Assembly: GCF_014205845.1 (NCBI RefSeq)
Contig: NZ_JACHCR010000004.1
Location: 310,001 to 374,000, forward strand
From: Mucilaginibacter cryoferens
GTDB lineage: Bacteria; Bacteroidota; Bacteroidia; Sphingobacteriales; Sphingobacteriaceae
Length of the DNA: 64,000 nucleotides
Direction: 5' to 3'
The notes beneath the pieces are model-generated. The model was not told the DNA's origin and did no database searches. It saw only the letters and a list, made by a program, of their open reading frames with translations. The position numbers and the translations under genes were made by a program. Every line of letters starts with the position of its first letter. Position 1 is the stretch's first letter. Below are positions 46,240 through 54,039 of this stretch, piece by piece.

Positions 46240-47586
46240 ATGGGAAAAACTACTAAATATATTCTGATAGGGCTTGGCTCGCTGATCGTTCTGCTGATCA
46301 TATTAAAAGTGACAGGCATTATTGGTAAACCTGCTTTAACACAGGTGGCTACCGAAAAAGCCGATACTCGTGTTATTAATGAAACAGTATCTGCCAGCGG
46401 TAAAATAAAACCACATATTGAAGTTAAAATAAGCCCCGAAGTATCTGGTGAGGTAGTTGAGCTACCTATAAAAGAAGGCGATGTGGTTAAAAAAGGGCAG
46501 CTGCTTTGTAAGATTCGCCCGGATATTTTAAAATCGGGGTACGACCGCGCGGTTGCATCATACAATACCCAAAAGGCAAGTGTAGGTAACTCTGGTCAGC
46601 TGCTTAAGCAAGCCCAGGCTACTTTTGATAACCAGGCGGGTATTTTTAAACGTAGCGAAGCCCTTTATAAAAGTAAGGTACTTACCATATCTGAATATGA
46701 AAATGCAAGGGCCGCTTACGAAGGTGCAAAAGCATCGTTAGAGGCTGCCAAACAAAACGTTATCGGTTCGCAATACGGTTTGGTACAAACACAGGCTTCG
46801 GTAAAGGAAGCACAGGATAACCTGGCCAAAACAACCATTTACTCGCCTGTTGATGGTGTGGTATCCAAATTATCTATTGAGTTGGGCGAGCGTGTTTTAG
46901 GAACCCAGCAATTTGCCGGTACCGAGATCATGACCATATCTGACCTTAGTAAACTGGATGTTAACGTAGATGTAAACGAAAACGATATTAACCGTATTGC
47001 CCTGGGCGATTCATCAAATATTGAAGTTGACGCATTTTTAGGCAAAAAATTTACAGGTGTGGTTTCCGAAATTGGAAGCTCGGCCAATGTAGTAGGTACC
47101 ACTGCCGATCAGGTAACCAACTTTACTGTTAAAGTGCGTATTAATGCTGCCTCTTACATGGCGTTGCTTAAAAAGTCTGCCGATAATCCTTCACCTTTCC
47201 GCCCGGGATTAACAGCTACAGTTGATATCAATACTAACCAGGTAAAATCGTTATCCGTACCAATTCAGTCGGTAACTACCCGCGAGGAAAAGAAAGACCA
47301 GAACGGGCCGCCTAAAAAGGATGATGATAAAAGCAAGCCAGCTATCAGCCAGCCATCAAAAGAGTATGTGTTTGTGTTAACAGCGGGCAATAAACTTAAA
47401 CAGGTACAGGTAACCACCGGCATTCAAAACGATACCTATATACAAGTACTTACCGGCCTTAAAGGTGGCGAAGAAGTAGTATCGGCTCCGTACGCGGCAA
47501 TCACCAAAACGCTGGCAGATGGTATGGTAGTTGAAAAGGTTGACAAAGCGAAGCTGTTTAACGCTGACAATAACAAAAGCAATTAA
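46240..47586 (+). CDS. Membrane-fusion protein (HlyD/MacA-like periplasmic adaptor)
   Basis: This 448-residue inner-membrane-anchored adaptor has one N-terminal membrane helix (about 5-26), a lipoyl half-motif around EGDVVKKGQLLCKIRPD, a coiled-coil hairpin (about 105-200), the second lipoyl half (TTIYSPVDGVVSKLSIELGE) and a C-terminal beta-barrel with a Lys/Asp-rich insertion (KKDQNGPPKKDDDKSKPA). The order fits MacA-type proteins. The usual next gene, a MacB-like ABC pump, is missing here; the next gene is on the other strand. Confidence 0.92.
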   Translation: MGKTTKYILIGLGSLIVLLIILKVTGIIGKPALTQVATEKADTRVINETVSASGKIKPHIEVKISPEVSGEVVELPIKEGDVVKKGQLLCKIRPDILKSGYDRAVASYNTQKASVGNSGQLLKQAQATFDNQAGIFKRSEALYKSKVLTISEYENARAAYEGAKASLEAAKQNVIGSQYGLVQTQASVKEAQDNLAKTTIYSPVDGVVSKLSIELGERVLGTQQFAGTEIMTISDLSKLDVNVDVNENDINRIALGDSSNIEVDAFLGKKFTGVVSEIGSSANVVGTTADQVTNFTVKVRINAASYMALLKKSADNPSPFRPGLTATVDINTNQVKSLSVPIQSVTTREEKKDQNGPPKKDDDKSKPAISQPSKEYVFVLTAGNKLKQVQVTTGIQNDTYIQVLTGLKGGEEVVSAPYAAITKTLADGMVVEKVDKAKLFNADNNKSN

Positions 47587-47612
47587 TTAAAAGATATTTG
47601 ATATTATTGATA

Positions 47613-47647
47613 AAGCCGCAGCCCCATAAGGTTGCGGCTTTGTTTTT
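47613..47647 (+). terminator. Terminator after the TolC/HlyD operon
   Basis: AAGCCGCAGCCC pairs with GGTTGCGGCTT around the loop CATAA, with one G·T pair, and a TGTTTTT tail follows. It confirms that no third gene belongs to this operon. Confidence 0.85.
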
Positions 47648-47847
47648 GTAACGAGACTTTTTTTACGTGTTTTTGATCTGAATTGCTTTTGTAGAATTGT
47701 TGCGCAACAAGTGAAACAGTTGTAAATGTTGTTTTACTGGTAATCAGATTTTTGCGAATTGCCATAAAATGCAAAGCGCAACAGTTGGGGGCTTTAGATA
47801 CTTATTGGATAGGCACGAAGCAATCCCCATGACATGTTGTAGACCCG

Positions 47848-47880
47848 AGACTTACGAAGTTTCTGAAACTTCGTAAGTCT
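47848..47880. repeat. Perfect 15-base inverted repeat AGACTTACGAAGTTT
   Basis: AGACTTACGAAGTTT (47848-47862) and AAACTTCGTAAGTCT (47866-47880) face each other across three bases. A piece of a GCACGAAGCAATCCCC-type repeat stands just before it (47814-47829). The rest of the gap 47648-47958 shows no gene. Confidence 0.7.
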
Positions 47881-47958
47881 TTCACCGCATTGTCATTTCC
47901 CTCTCGGAATCCCCGGATTTTAATTCTTTCGATGACGGATTATTGAGTGAATAAATTC

Positions 47959-48783
47959 CTATACCACGCCCTGTAAACTCAATACTGCCTGATCTAAAAA
48001 GTTAGGGATCAGGGTTTGTTGGGTATGACTTATTTTATCCGGATCGGCAAGGTGAGAGAGCATATCCCTGTATTTTACATCGCCGTGTTCGCTGATAACT
48101 TCGTTTTTTTTCTCTTCTTTTAACAACAGGTTGCGCATGCCATTAGCATCGGCCTCGGGGTGAAACTGGGTAGAGAAAAAGTAGTCGTTAAATCGGATGG
48201 CCATCATAGCACGGGGGAGATCAACATGGGGGCGTTCTTTTTCGATAGCTACCAATTGCATGTTTAAATCTTTAAACCGTTTTTGGTTTGGGTTAATCAC
48301 CTGCCAGCTACGCGAATCAACAGCATAAAAAGGCTCGGCCAGGCCTTCAAATAAAGGTTCGGTTAAACCTGTTTCGGTTTTATTTACCGGTAATACACCA
48401 AATGATGGCGAACGACGGGTGTTAATATCGCCAAGCTCGTACTTACGGCACATGAGCTGAAAGGAGTGGCACACAAAAAACGCGTGCTTTTTATCGGTAG
48501 TGTTGGAGAGATTGTGATCTTCCAGCCTATCGGTAAGTCTGAAATACTTCTTCTCCCACTCGGTACCCTCATCCAACGGACTACCAGGACCGCCGCTCGA
48601 TAAATAAATATCAAAATTAAGTCCCGGCACTTCGCCGCCCCGGCGTACGTCAAAAATTTTGTAGGTAATATTTAAATCGTGCTTTGTTTTGTACCTGTTT
48701 AAAATATCCTGGAAACCGCGCATACCCTCGTTCGCTATCCCATCATACAGATCAAGTATGGCAACTTTTATTTCCGGTTTCAT
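47959..48783 (-). CDS. Class I glutamine amidotransferase-like protein
   Basis: This 274-residue protein has the GATase-1 fold of GMP-synthase-type amidotransferases. The nucleophile elbow is FVCHSFQLMC (C105), and the dyad partner pair is in TQFHPEAD (H208, E210); all three are present. SSGGPGSPLDEG (62-73) is the oxyanion-region loop. No synthase domain is fused, so it may donate ammonia to a ligase encoded nearby or hydrolyse gamma-glutamyl bonds. It lies 90 bases downstream of the GCS2-type ligase on the same strand, separated by a repeat. Confidence 0.87.
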   Translation of the reverse strand: MKPEIKVAILDLYDGIANEGMRGFQDILNRYKTKHDLNITYKIFDVRRGGEVPGLNFDIYLSSGGPGSPLDEGTEWEKKYFRLTDRLEDHNLSNTTDKKHAFFVCHSFQLMCRKYELGDINTRRSPSFGVLPVNKTETGLTEPLFEGLAEPFYAVDSRSWQVINPNQKRFKDLNMQLVAIEKERPHVDLPRAMMAIRFNDYFFSTQFHPEADANGMRNLLLKEEKKNEVISEHGDVKYRDMLSHLADPDKISHTQQTLIPNFLDQAVLSLQGVV

Positions 48784-48873
48784 AAGCCCCCTCTAAATCT
48801 CCCCCGGTAGGAGAGACTTTTTGTTTTTTAATTTCATATAAAGCCCTCCCTACCGGGGAGGGTTTGGGTGGGG
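48784..48873. repeat. REP-like inverted repeat CCCCTCTAAATCTCCC / GGGAGGGTTTGGGTGGGG
   Basis: The left part (CCCCTCTAAATCTCCCCCGG, from 48785) and the right part (CCTACCGGGGAGGGTTTGGG, ending about 48868) are inverted copies of one another, with short hairpins in each. It fills the whole gap between the amidotransferase and ligase genes. The uvrA insertion at 25148-25206 belongs to the same family. Confidence 0.7.
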
Positions 48874-49971
48874 CTATAACCCCTTTAATGTTTGTGATGT
48901 GATAAAATCAACCACATCTACAAAGTTATTATTTTGCTGGTAAACGGCCAGCTGTCTGTCGGCACCGGTGCCGGTTTCCAGTATTTTGTGTACATATTGG
49001 AGGTCATCGCGCGAGCCAAGGTCATCTACCACATCATCAACAAAATCTAAAAGCTCCAATACCAACGACCGGGTATTTACTTCCATCTCTTTACCAAAAT
49101 CAATCATTTTGCCGTCGATGCCATAACGGGCTGCACGCCATTTGTTTTCGTTGATGAGCGCGCGCGAATAGGTTATAAAATTCATGTTTTGTTGCCTCAG
49201 CTTATACAGCTTGGCACATAAGGCCTGGAAAAGCGCGGTGAAAGCGATGGTTTCGTCAACCAGCATAGGGCAATCACAAATACGAAATTCGATAGTTTCG
49301 AAGAATGGGTGAACCCGGATGTCCCACCAGATCTTTTTGGCATTATCAATGCAATTGGTTTTTACCAGTAGCTTAATGTAGGCATCATACTCTTCAATGC
49401 TGCTAAAATAGTCGGGGATGCCCGTCCTCGGAAATTTATCAAACACCTTGGTACGGAACGATTTGAAACCGGTATTACGTCCCTCCCAAAAAGGGGAATT
49501 GGTTGATAGCGCAAATACGTGCGGCAAAAAGTACCTCACCTGGTTGGCAATATGGATAGCCATATCGCGCGATTGGATGCCCACATGTACATGTAATCCA
49601 AAAATAAGATTCGATCGGGCGGCCTCCTGCATCTCATCCACAATCTCAAAATAGCGGGGATTGTCTGTTATCAATTGATGCTGCCAGTGCGAAAACGGGT
49701 GCGTTCCTGCTGCGCCAATACGCAGGCCAATATCGCCGGCGAGCATAGCCACCGTTGTACGCAGTTTGCTTACCTCTTTACGGGCCTCGGTGGTATTGTG
49801 GCAAATATTGGTGCCCACTTCTACCACGGCCTGGTGCATTTCGGCCTTTACCTGGTCTTCGTGGATCTTTTGCGCGCTATCCACAATTTTTTGCTCATGC
49901 GATTTTAATTCCCTGGTAACAGGGTCAATCACCATAAATTCTTCTTCAACACCTAAGGTAAACTCGTTCAT
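48874..49971 (-). CDS. GCS2-family carboxylate-amine ligase (YbdK-like)
   Basis: This 365-residue protein belongs to the glutamate-cysteine ligase type 2 family (COG2170), in which ATP activates a carboxylate for amide formation. The N-terminus FTLGVEEEFMVIDPVTRE carries the metal-binding glutamates. FGLHVHVGIQ and the IWWDIRVHPFFETIEFRICD region supply further conserved residues. YbdK of E. coli is a weak gamma-glutamylcysteine ligase whose real substrate is unsettled. It is six bases upstream of the amidoligase cluster's DUF4262 partner in reading order (49978-50442 precedes it), so the two are co-transcribed. Confidence 0.92.
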   Translation of the reverse strand: MNEFTLGVEEEFMVIDPVTRELKSHEQKIVDSAQKIHEDQVKAEMHQAVVEVGTNICHNTTEARKEVSKLRTTVAMLAGDIGLRIGAAGTHPFSHWQHQLITDNPRYFEIVDEMQEAARSNLIFGLHVHVGIQSRDMAIHIANQVRYFLPHVFALSTNSPFWEGRNTGFKSFRTKVFDKFPRTGIPDYFSSIEEYDAYIKLLVKTNCIDNAKKIWWDIRVHPFFETIEFRICDCPMLVDETIAFTALFQALCAKLYKLRQQNMNFITYSRALINENKWRAARYGIDGKMIDFGKEMEVNTRSLVLELLDFVDDVVDDLGSRDDLQYVHKILETGTGADRQLAVYQQNNNFVDVVDFITSQTLKGL

Positions 49972-49977
49972 AATTGG

Positions 49978-50442
49978 TTAGGTTAAATTAACAGGTCCTA
50001 ATATTGGTTGTAAATCCTTAATGCTTTCGGGCCATTCATCTTGCCATGGGTAAATACCTTTTATTGTTGGATAGATGCATTGTAATAAAGGGAAATCATC
50101 TCCTTTATAATATCGCTGCGCCTGGCCAACGTAGCTATCATAATTTGATTTTTTTACCTCAATGATGTAACAATTGAAACCATTTAATATGTCTGATTCA
50201 TATTTTAGCTGACTGAAAAACTTACCATTTTTGATATCATGAGCCATGTTATTTATTAGGGTGTGAGCCAACTGCTGTTTCAACCCGATGATGATAATCT
50301 CGGGATGCTGATAAGTTTCAAATAATCCAATGGAGTAACTAAAACCAGGACCAGTTTCATCTTCCATCACATACATTACCTGTAGACCAAACTTTGTTAT
50401 ATCGTTTTCTAGTTTCGTATCCAGTTGTTGCGGGTTGGTCAT
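49978..50442 (-). CDS. DUF4262 domain protein
   Basis: This 154-residue soluble protein reads as DUF4262: GFSYSIGLFETYQHPEIIII (about 33-52) with the usual FxYxIGL and PEIIIxGL pattern, and YYKGDDFPLLQCIYPTIKGI then PWQDEWP at the end. The family has no known function. The gene ends six bases before the GCS2 gene, so it is in the same operon. Its lower GC content and extra AT-rich codons compared with the ligase suggest a later arrival. Confidence 0.8.
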   Translation of the reverse strand: MTNPQQLDTKLENDITKFGLQVMYVMEDETGPGFSYSIGLFETYQHPEIIIIGLKQQLAHTLINNMAHDIKNGKFFSQLKYESDILNGFNCYIIEVKKSNYDSYVGQAQRYYKGDDFPLLQCIYPTIKGIYPWQDEWPESIKDLQPILGPVNLT

Positions 50443-50470
50443 TTTGTTCCTTATCTGTTTTGTAGCTTTA

Positions 50471-50497
50471 TAGCGATGGGTTTCAATCCCATCGCTA
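50471..50497. repeat. Inverted repeat TAGCGATGGG / CCCATCGCTA
   Basis: A 10-base perfect inverted pair separated by TTTCAAT, lying between the ATP-grasp and DUF4262 genes. It could work as a weak transcription pause or belong to a dispersed repeat. Confidence 0.6.
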
Positions 50498-50504
50498 CGG
50501 GGTG

Positions 50505-51581
50505 TTATTTCTTCACGGTTTTCTTCGCCTTCACCACTTTTTCTTTCTTCACTTTCGCTTCTGTTTCAATGGCATGATCAACAGCACCAACAGATACATC
50601 TGCTTTAGTGGGTTTGGCTTTAGCTGCTACCAGCGGCGTTTTTGCTGCCGATGTTTTTACAAACTCGCCCCAAGTAAGGTTGTCTAAGCCGTCTTTTTGT
50701 TTTTTTGCGCGTTCAATGGCGTAATCGGCAGCGGTTTCTACCACCCATTCAAAGTTTGCCTGGCCTACGCTGGTTACTTCGGCATCGGGGGCTGGGTTAC
50801 AAAAGTCGATAGCGTAGGGGATACCATCGCGAATAGCAAACTCCACTGTATTAAAATCATAACCCAAAAACTGGTTGAGTTTTATTACATAATCTTTAAT
50901 TGTATCCAACAGTTTTTTTGCGGCCGGAGCTTTACCATGCTCGTAGCGCAGGTGGTGCGGGTTGCGCGGCTCGTACTGCATAATACGTACATGCTTGCCG
51001 CCAATGCAATAGCAGCGAAAGTAATCGTCAAAAACAACCTCTTCCTGTAGCATCATTACATACTGTTTGGTTTTGTTGTATTTATCAAAAAAGTCTTCTT
51101 TATCTTCCAATTTATAAACCTCTTTCCAGCCACCACCATCAAAAGGTTTCATGTAGGCGGGGAAGCCTACATAATTAAAAATGCCATCCCAATCTAAGGG
51201 GTAGGCCAGGTTACGGAACGATCTGTCTGTAGTATCATCGGGCAGGTCTTTTGATGGTAGTATCATCGTTTTAGGTACGGGAACACCAATTTTTACAGCC
51301 AGCGCGTTGTTGAAAAACTTTTCATCGGCACTCCACCAAAAGGGATTATTGATAACGGCTGTGCCGCAAATGGCAGCGTTTTTTAATGCCGCGCGATAAA
51401 ACGGAACATCCTGCGAAATCCTGTCGACAATCACCGCGTAATCCAGTGGTTCGGCCTGCATTACCTTATCCAGGCGTACAAACTCTGCCGATATATTTTT
51501 CTCAGCCTTCTGGTTTATCCTATCCACAAATGCCTGCGGAAACGAGTTTTCCTGTCCGAATAAGATGCCTATTTTTTTCAT
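50505..51581 (-). CDS. ATP-grasp ligase (RimK-like) with basic tail
   Basis: This 358-residue protein has an ATP-grasp fold: KIGILFGQENSFPQAFVDRI begins the N-terminal domain, YMKPFDGGGWKEVYKL (about 154-169) is the phosphate-binding loop with its conserved lysine, VMMLQEEV is the adenine hinge, and the metal site ends with FNTVEFAIRDGIPYAIDFCN (about 245-264; E and N ligands). Enzymes of this kind join a carboxylate to an amine via acyl-phosphate. After residue 305 a Lys/Ala-rich tail follows (AKAKPTKADV, KVKKEKVVKAKKTVKK) that is not part of the fold. It sits in the cluster with another ligase and two hydrolases. Confidence 0.88.
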   Translation of the reverse strand: MKKIGILFGQENSFPQAFVDRINQKAEKNISAEFVRLDKVMQAEPLDYAVIVDRISQDVPFYRAALKNAAICGTAVINNPFWWSADEKFFNNALAVKIGVPVPKTMILPSKDLPDDTTDRSFRNLAYPLDWDGIFNYVGFPAYMKPFDGGGWKEVYKLEDKEDFFDKYNKTKQYVMMLQEEVVFDDYFRCYCIGGKHVRIMQYEPRNPHHLRYEHGKAPAAKKLLDTIKDYVIKLNQFLGYDFNTVEFAIRDGIPYAIDFCNPAPDAEVTSVGQANFEWVVETAADYAIERAKKQKDGLDNLTWGEFVKTSAAKTPLVAAKAKPTKADVSVGAVDHAIETEAKVKKEKVVKAKKTVKK

Positions 51582-51646
51582 TATTATATGTTTTTGGTAG
51601 ATGTAGTTTTTTAATTCAATAATTCACTCATTCAATAAATCAATAA

Positions 51647-52411
51647 TTACTTTATCGTCGATAAATAATGTGGAAACATCTCTTTCCATATCGGCCAATC
51701 ATGGCTGGCATTGGGGCGAATATCTAACCAATGATTAATCCCCTTTTTGTTTAAAATGTTTGATAGCTGGATGTTATAATCCTTGCAAATGTCGTGCTCT
51801 GATGTGCCCAGGATAATGTTGATGTTCCATAGGTCGGCTATATCGCTGCCCGGGAGGTAGTCTACCGGGTTGTTGTAAAAAATATCATCATTATAAAAGC
51901 CGTCGGTAAACATCTTGATATCAAAAGCCCCGCCCATGGTAAACAGGTGGGCAACCTTTTCGGGATGTTTAAAAGCGAAGTTAGCGGCATGGTAACCACC
52001 AAAACTGCAACCGGCAACGGCTACTTTACCAATGCCGGTTTCGTGCATGGCCCAGGGGGCAAGTTCATGTAATAGCATCTTATCGTACCAGCTGTAATTA
52101 CGGGCGCGATCTGCCGGGTGGATACCTTTATCGTACCAGGTACGGTCGTCTAAAGTATCGGGGCAGTATATTTTTACCAAACCTTCGTCTATAAACCATT
52201 TTACACTGTCAATTAATCCAAAATCTTTATTTTGGTGATAGCGCCCCTTGGTTGTAGGGAACAAAATAAGGGGGAAACCCCTATCGCCAAATACCAGCAT
52301 TTCTACATGCAGGTTGAGGTTTGGCGAATACCAGCGATGATATTTTTCTATCAAAATGAGCCATTTAAGTTTACGATGCGGTAAGTTAAGTGGTTTAACT
52401 GAAAAAGGCAA
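51647..52411 (-). CDS. Alpha/beta hydrolase (esterase, PHB-depolymerase-like)
   Basis: This 254-residue cytoplasmic protein has the nucleophile elbow GCSFGG with S136, and the histidine in NASHDWPIW near residue 238. YHRWYSPNLNLHVEMLVFGD followed by FPTTKGRYHQNKDFGLID is typical of the esterase family found with ATP-grasp ligases in Bacteroidota. The N-terminus as annotated is longer than usual; a TTG at about residue 20 (LIEKYHRW) may be the true start. It is 65 bases upstream of the ATP-grasp gene on the same strand and probably in its operon. Confidence 0.85.
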   Translation of the reverse strand: MPFSVKPLNLPHRKLKWLILIEKYHRWYSPNLNLHVEMLVFGDRGFPLILFPTTKGRYHQNKDFGLIDSVKWFIDEGLVKIYCPDTLDDRTWYDKGIHPADRARNYSWYDKMLLHELAPWAMHETGIGKVAVAGCSFGGYHAANFAFKHPEKVAHLFTMGGAFDIKMFTDGFYNDDIFYNNPVDYLPGSDIADLWNINIILGTSEHDICKDYNIQLSNILNKKGINHWLDIRPNASHDWPIWKEMFPHYLSTIK

Positions 52412-52515
52412 CTAACTGATAAATTAATACGTTAGCTTAATAAATTGAAAACATAGCGTACTTTTGAGCCCTTAAAAATTAACATAATATGTATTTGGGC
52501 TGGGCAGAAACTGAG

Positions 52516-53304
52516 ATGACGATAACCGAAAAAAATATTACTATAAACTCCGCATTGCTTAACAGGGCAGTAACCTGTACCTTATTAATGCCCGATGAGC
52601 AGGATATAACTGAGCCTTTGAGCCTGTTGTTGTTGAACGATGGGCAGGAGTTGGAAAGCCTGGCTTTAACGCAAACGCTGGAGCAGCTATATAACAATAA
52701 TAAGCTAAAGCCAATATTGGTAGCAGCCATACATGCTGGCGAAGATCGTTTGCAGGAATACGGTGTTGCCGGCAAGCCCGATTTTAAAAAGCGCGGCGCA
52801 AAAGCCGATAGCTATGCCCAATTTATTATAACCGAACTATTGCCGCAGATAAAAGCAGTAGCAGGTATCACCGAGTTTGATAGCATGGCCTACGCTGGTT
52901 TTTCTTTGGGTGGCTTATCAGCCTTTGACATCAGCTGGAGCAATGCCGGTGTGTTTGATAAAGTTGGGGTGTTTTCTGGCGCGTTTTGGTGGAGAAGCAA
53001 GGATCTTACAAGCGGTTATACTGATAATGACAGGATAGCCCACACACTTGTAAAGGAAACCGCCGGCAAGCCCAATCTGAAATTCTGGCTGCAAACCGGC
53101 ACCAAAGATGAAACCAGCGACAGGAATAATAATGGCATTATAGACGCCATTGATGATACCATAGACCTGATTAAAGAGTTGGAAGCTAAAGGTTATTCGC
53201 GCCCTGCTGATATTCAGTATATGGAGGTTGTAGGTGGGAGCCACAACACCGAGACATGGGGTAGGGTAATGAGTAAGTTTTTATGTTGGGCGTTTGGGAG
53301 GTAA
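52516..53304 (+). CDS. Alpha/beta hydrolase, enterochelin-esterase-like
   Basis: The start is set at the ATG at 52516 (MTITEKNIT); an upstream ATG at 52489 adds nine residues. The 262-residue protein has YAGFSLGGLSAFD with the nucleophile S130, and GGSHNTETW near the end with the catalytic histidine; MPDEQDITEPLSLLLLNDGQ is the N-terminal strand region of the Fes/EsterD family. It is divergent from the first hydrolase of the cluster, sharing a 104-base promoter region, so it may be co-regulated. No siderophore genes are nearby. Confidence 0.83.
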   Translation: MTITEKNITINSALLNRAVTCTLLMPDEQDITEPLSLLLLNDGQELESLALTQTLEQLYNNNKLKPILVAAIHAGEDRLQEYGVAGKPDFKKRGAKADSYAQFIITELLPQIKAVAGITEFDSMAYAGFSLGGLSAFDISWSNAGVFDKVGVFSGAFWWRSKDLTSGYTDNDRIAHTLVKETAGKPNLKFWLQTGTKDETSDRNNNGIIDAIDDTIDLIKELEAKGYSRPADIQYMEVVGGSHNTETWGRVMSKFLCWAFGR

Positions 53305-53331
53305 GATTTGTTTTTGTAAATTAGCTTTATT

Positions 53332-53559
53332 ATGGGAACAGAAATAATTGAGAAAAAACTTAATAAGCTGCCCGATAACCTTAAACTTAAAGTGGAAGGT
53401 TATATAGACGCATTGCTTATAGAATATAATATTACTGAATCCTCAGCTAAATCGACTTCATTTCAGGTTAAGGCTGGTTTTGGTGGCGGTAAAGGGATAA
53501 TTGGTTATATGGCTGATGACTTTGATGCGCCTTTGGAAGACTTTAAAGATTACATGTAA
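53332..53559 (+). CDS. Antitoxin, DUF2281-type
   Basis: This 75-residue protein resembles DUF2281 antitoxins of PIN toxins: LNKLPDNLKLKVEGYIDALL at the N-terminus is the helical part, and the Gly-rich FGGGKGIIGYMADDFDAPLE then DFKDYM is the toxin-binding tail (the DFDxPLxDFxxYM ending). Its stop codon is two bases before the toxin start. Confidence 0.88.
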   Translation: MGTEIIEKKLNKLPDNLKLKVEGYIDALLIEYNITESSAKSTSFQVKAGFGGGKGIIGYMADDFDAPLEDFKDYM

Positions 53560-53561
53560 TA

Positions 53562-53945
53562 GTGAATTATCTTTTAGATACACATGCATTTTTATGGTAT
53601 ATTGATGGTAATTCTGCTTTATCGGACAATGCCAAAGTTATTATTGAAGACCAATCAGCTGTCAAATTTGTAAGTACTGCCAGTTTATGGGAGATCTCAA
53701 TAAAAATAAGTTTAGACAAGTTAAGATTAACGCTTGATTTTGACAGTTTACCTACATTTATGGATCGTAACGATTTTAAAAACATCGCCATAGAATTTAG
53801 CCATTTACAACAGTTAAACCAATTACCCCATTTTCATAAAGATCCTTTTGATCGCCTCATTATTTCTCAGGCCATTACAGAGAATATTACCATTATATCT
53901 GCCGATCAGCACTTTAAAATCTACCCTGTAGCTACTATTTGGTAA
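53562..53945 (+). CDS. PIN-domain toxin (VapC-like)
   Basis: Translation starts at a GTG (53562), two bases after the antitoxin stop. The 127-residue PIN-domain ribonuclease keeps its acidic sites: D6 (LLDTHAFLWY), E in ASLWEISIK, D in HKDPFDRLI and D in IISADQHF. These toxins cleave tRNA or rRNA when the antitoxin is degraded. In contrast to the broken pair at 43351-43940, this one appears whole. Confidence 0.9.
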   Translation: MNYLLDTHAFLWYIDGNSALSDNAKVIIEDQSAVKFVSTASLWEISIKISLDKLRLTLDFDSLPTFMDRNDFKNIAIEFSHLQQLNQLPHFHKDPFDRLIISQAITENITIISADQHFKIYPVATIW

Positions 53946-54006
53946 TAGAAATGTATAAATCTTTGCTGATAACTTGACAACGTTTTAAAATCTCATATAT
54001 TAAACG

Positions 54007-54014
54007 TACCTTTG
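54007..54014 (+). promoter_or_regulatory. -7 element upstream of typA
   Basis: TACCTTTG is an exact TAnnTTTG match, 25 bases before the typA start codon. A TTG at 53974-53976 is somewhat too far for a standard -33. Confidence 0.5.
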
Positions 54015-54039
54015 CGCCAAATTTATAGGGGCATATTTC

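Noticed and set aside
50471..50497. CRISPR-like repeat (contains GTTTCAATCCC)
   Set aside because: It occurs once as a short inverted repeat, with no spacer array and no cas genes.
52516..53304. Siderophore esterase (Fes) role
   Set aside because: The fold fits, but no siderophore synthesis or uptake genes are near; the amidoligase cluster is the better context.
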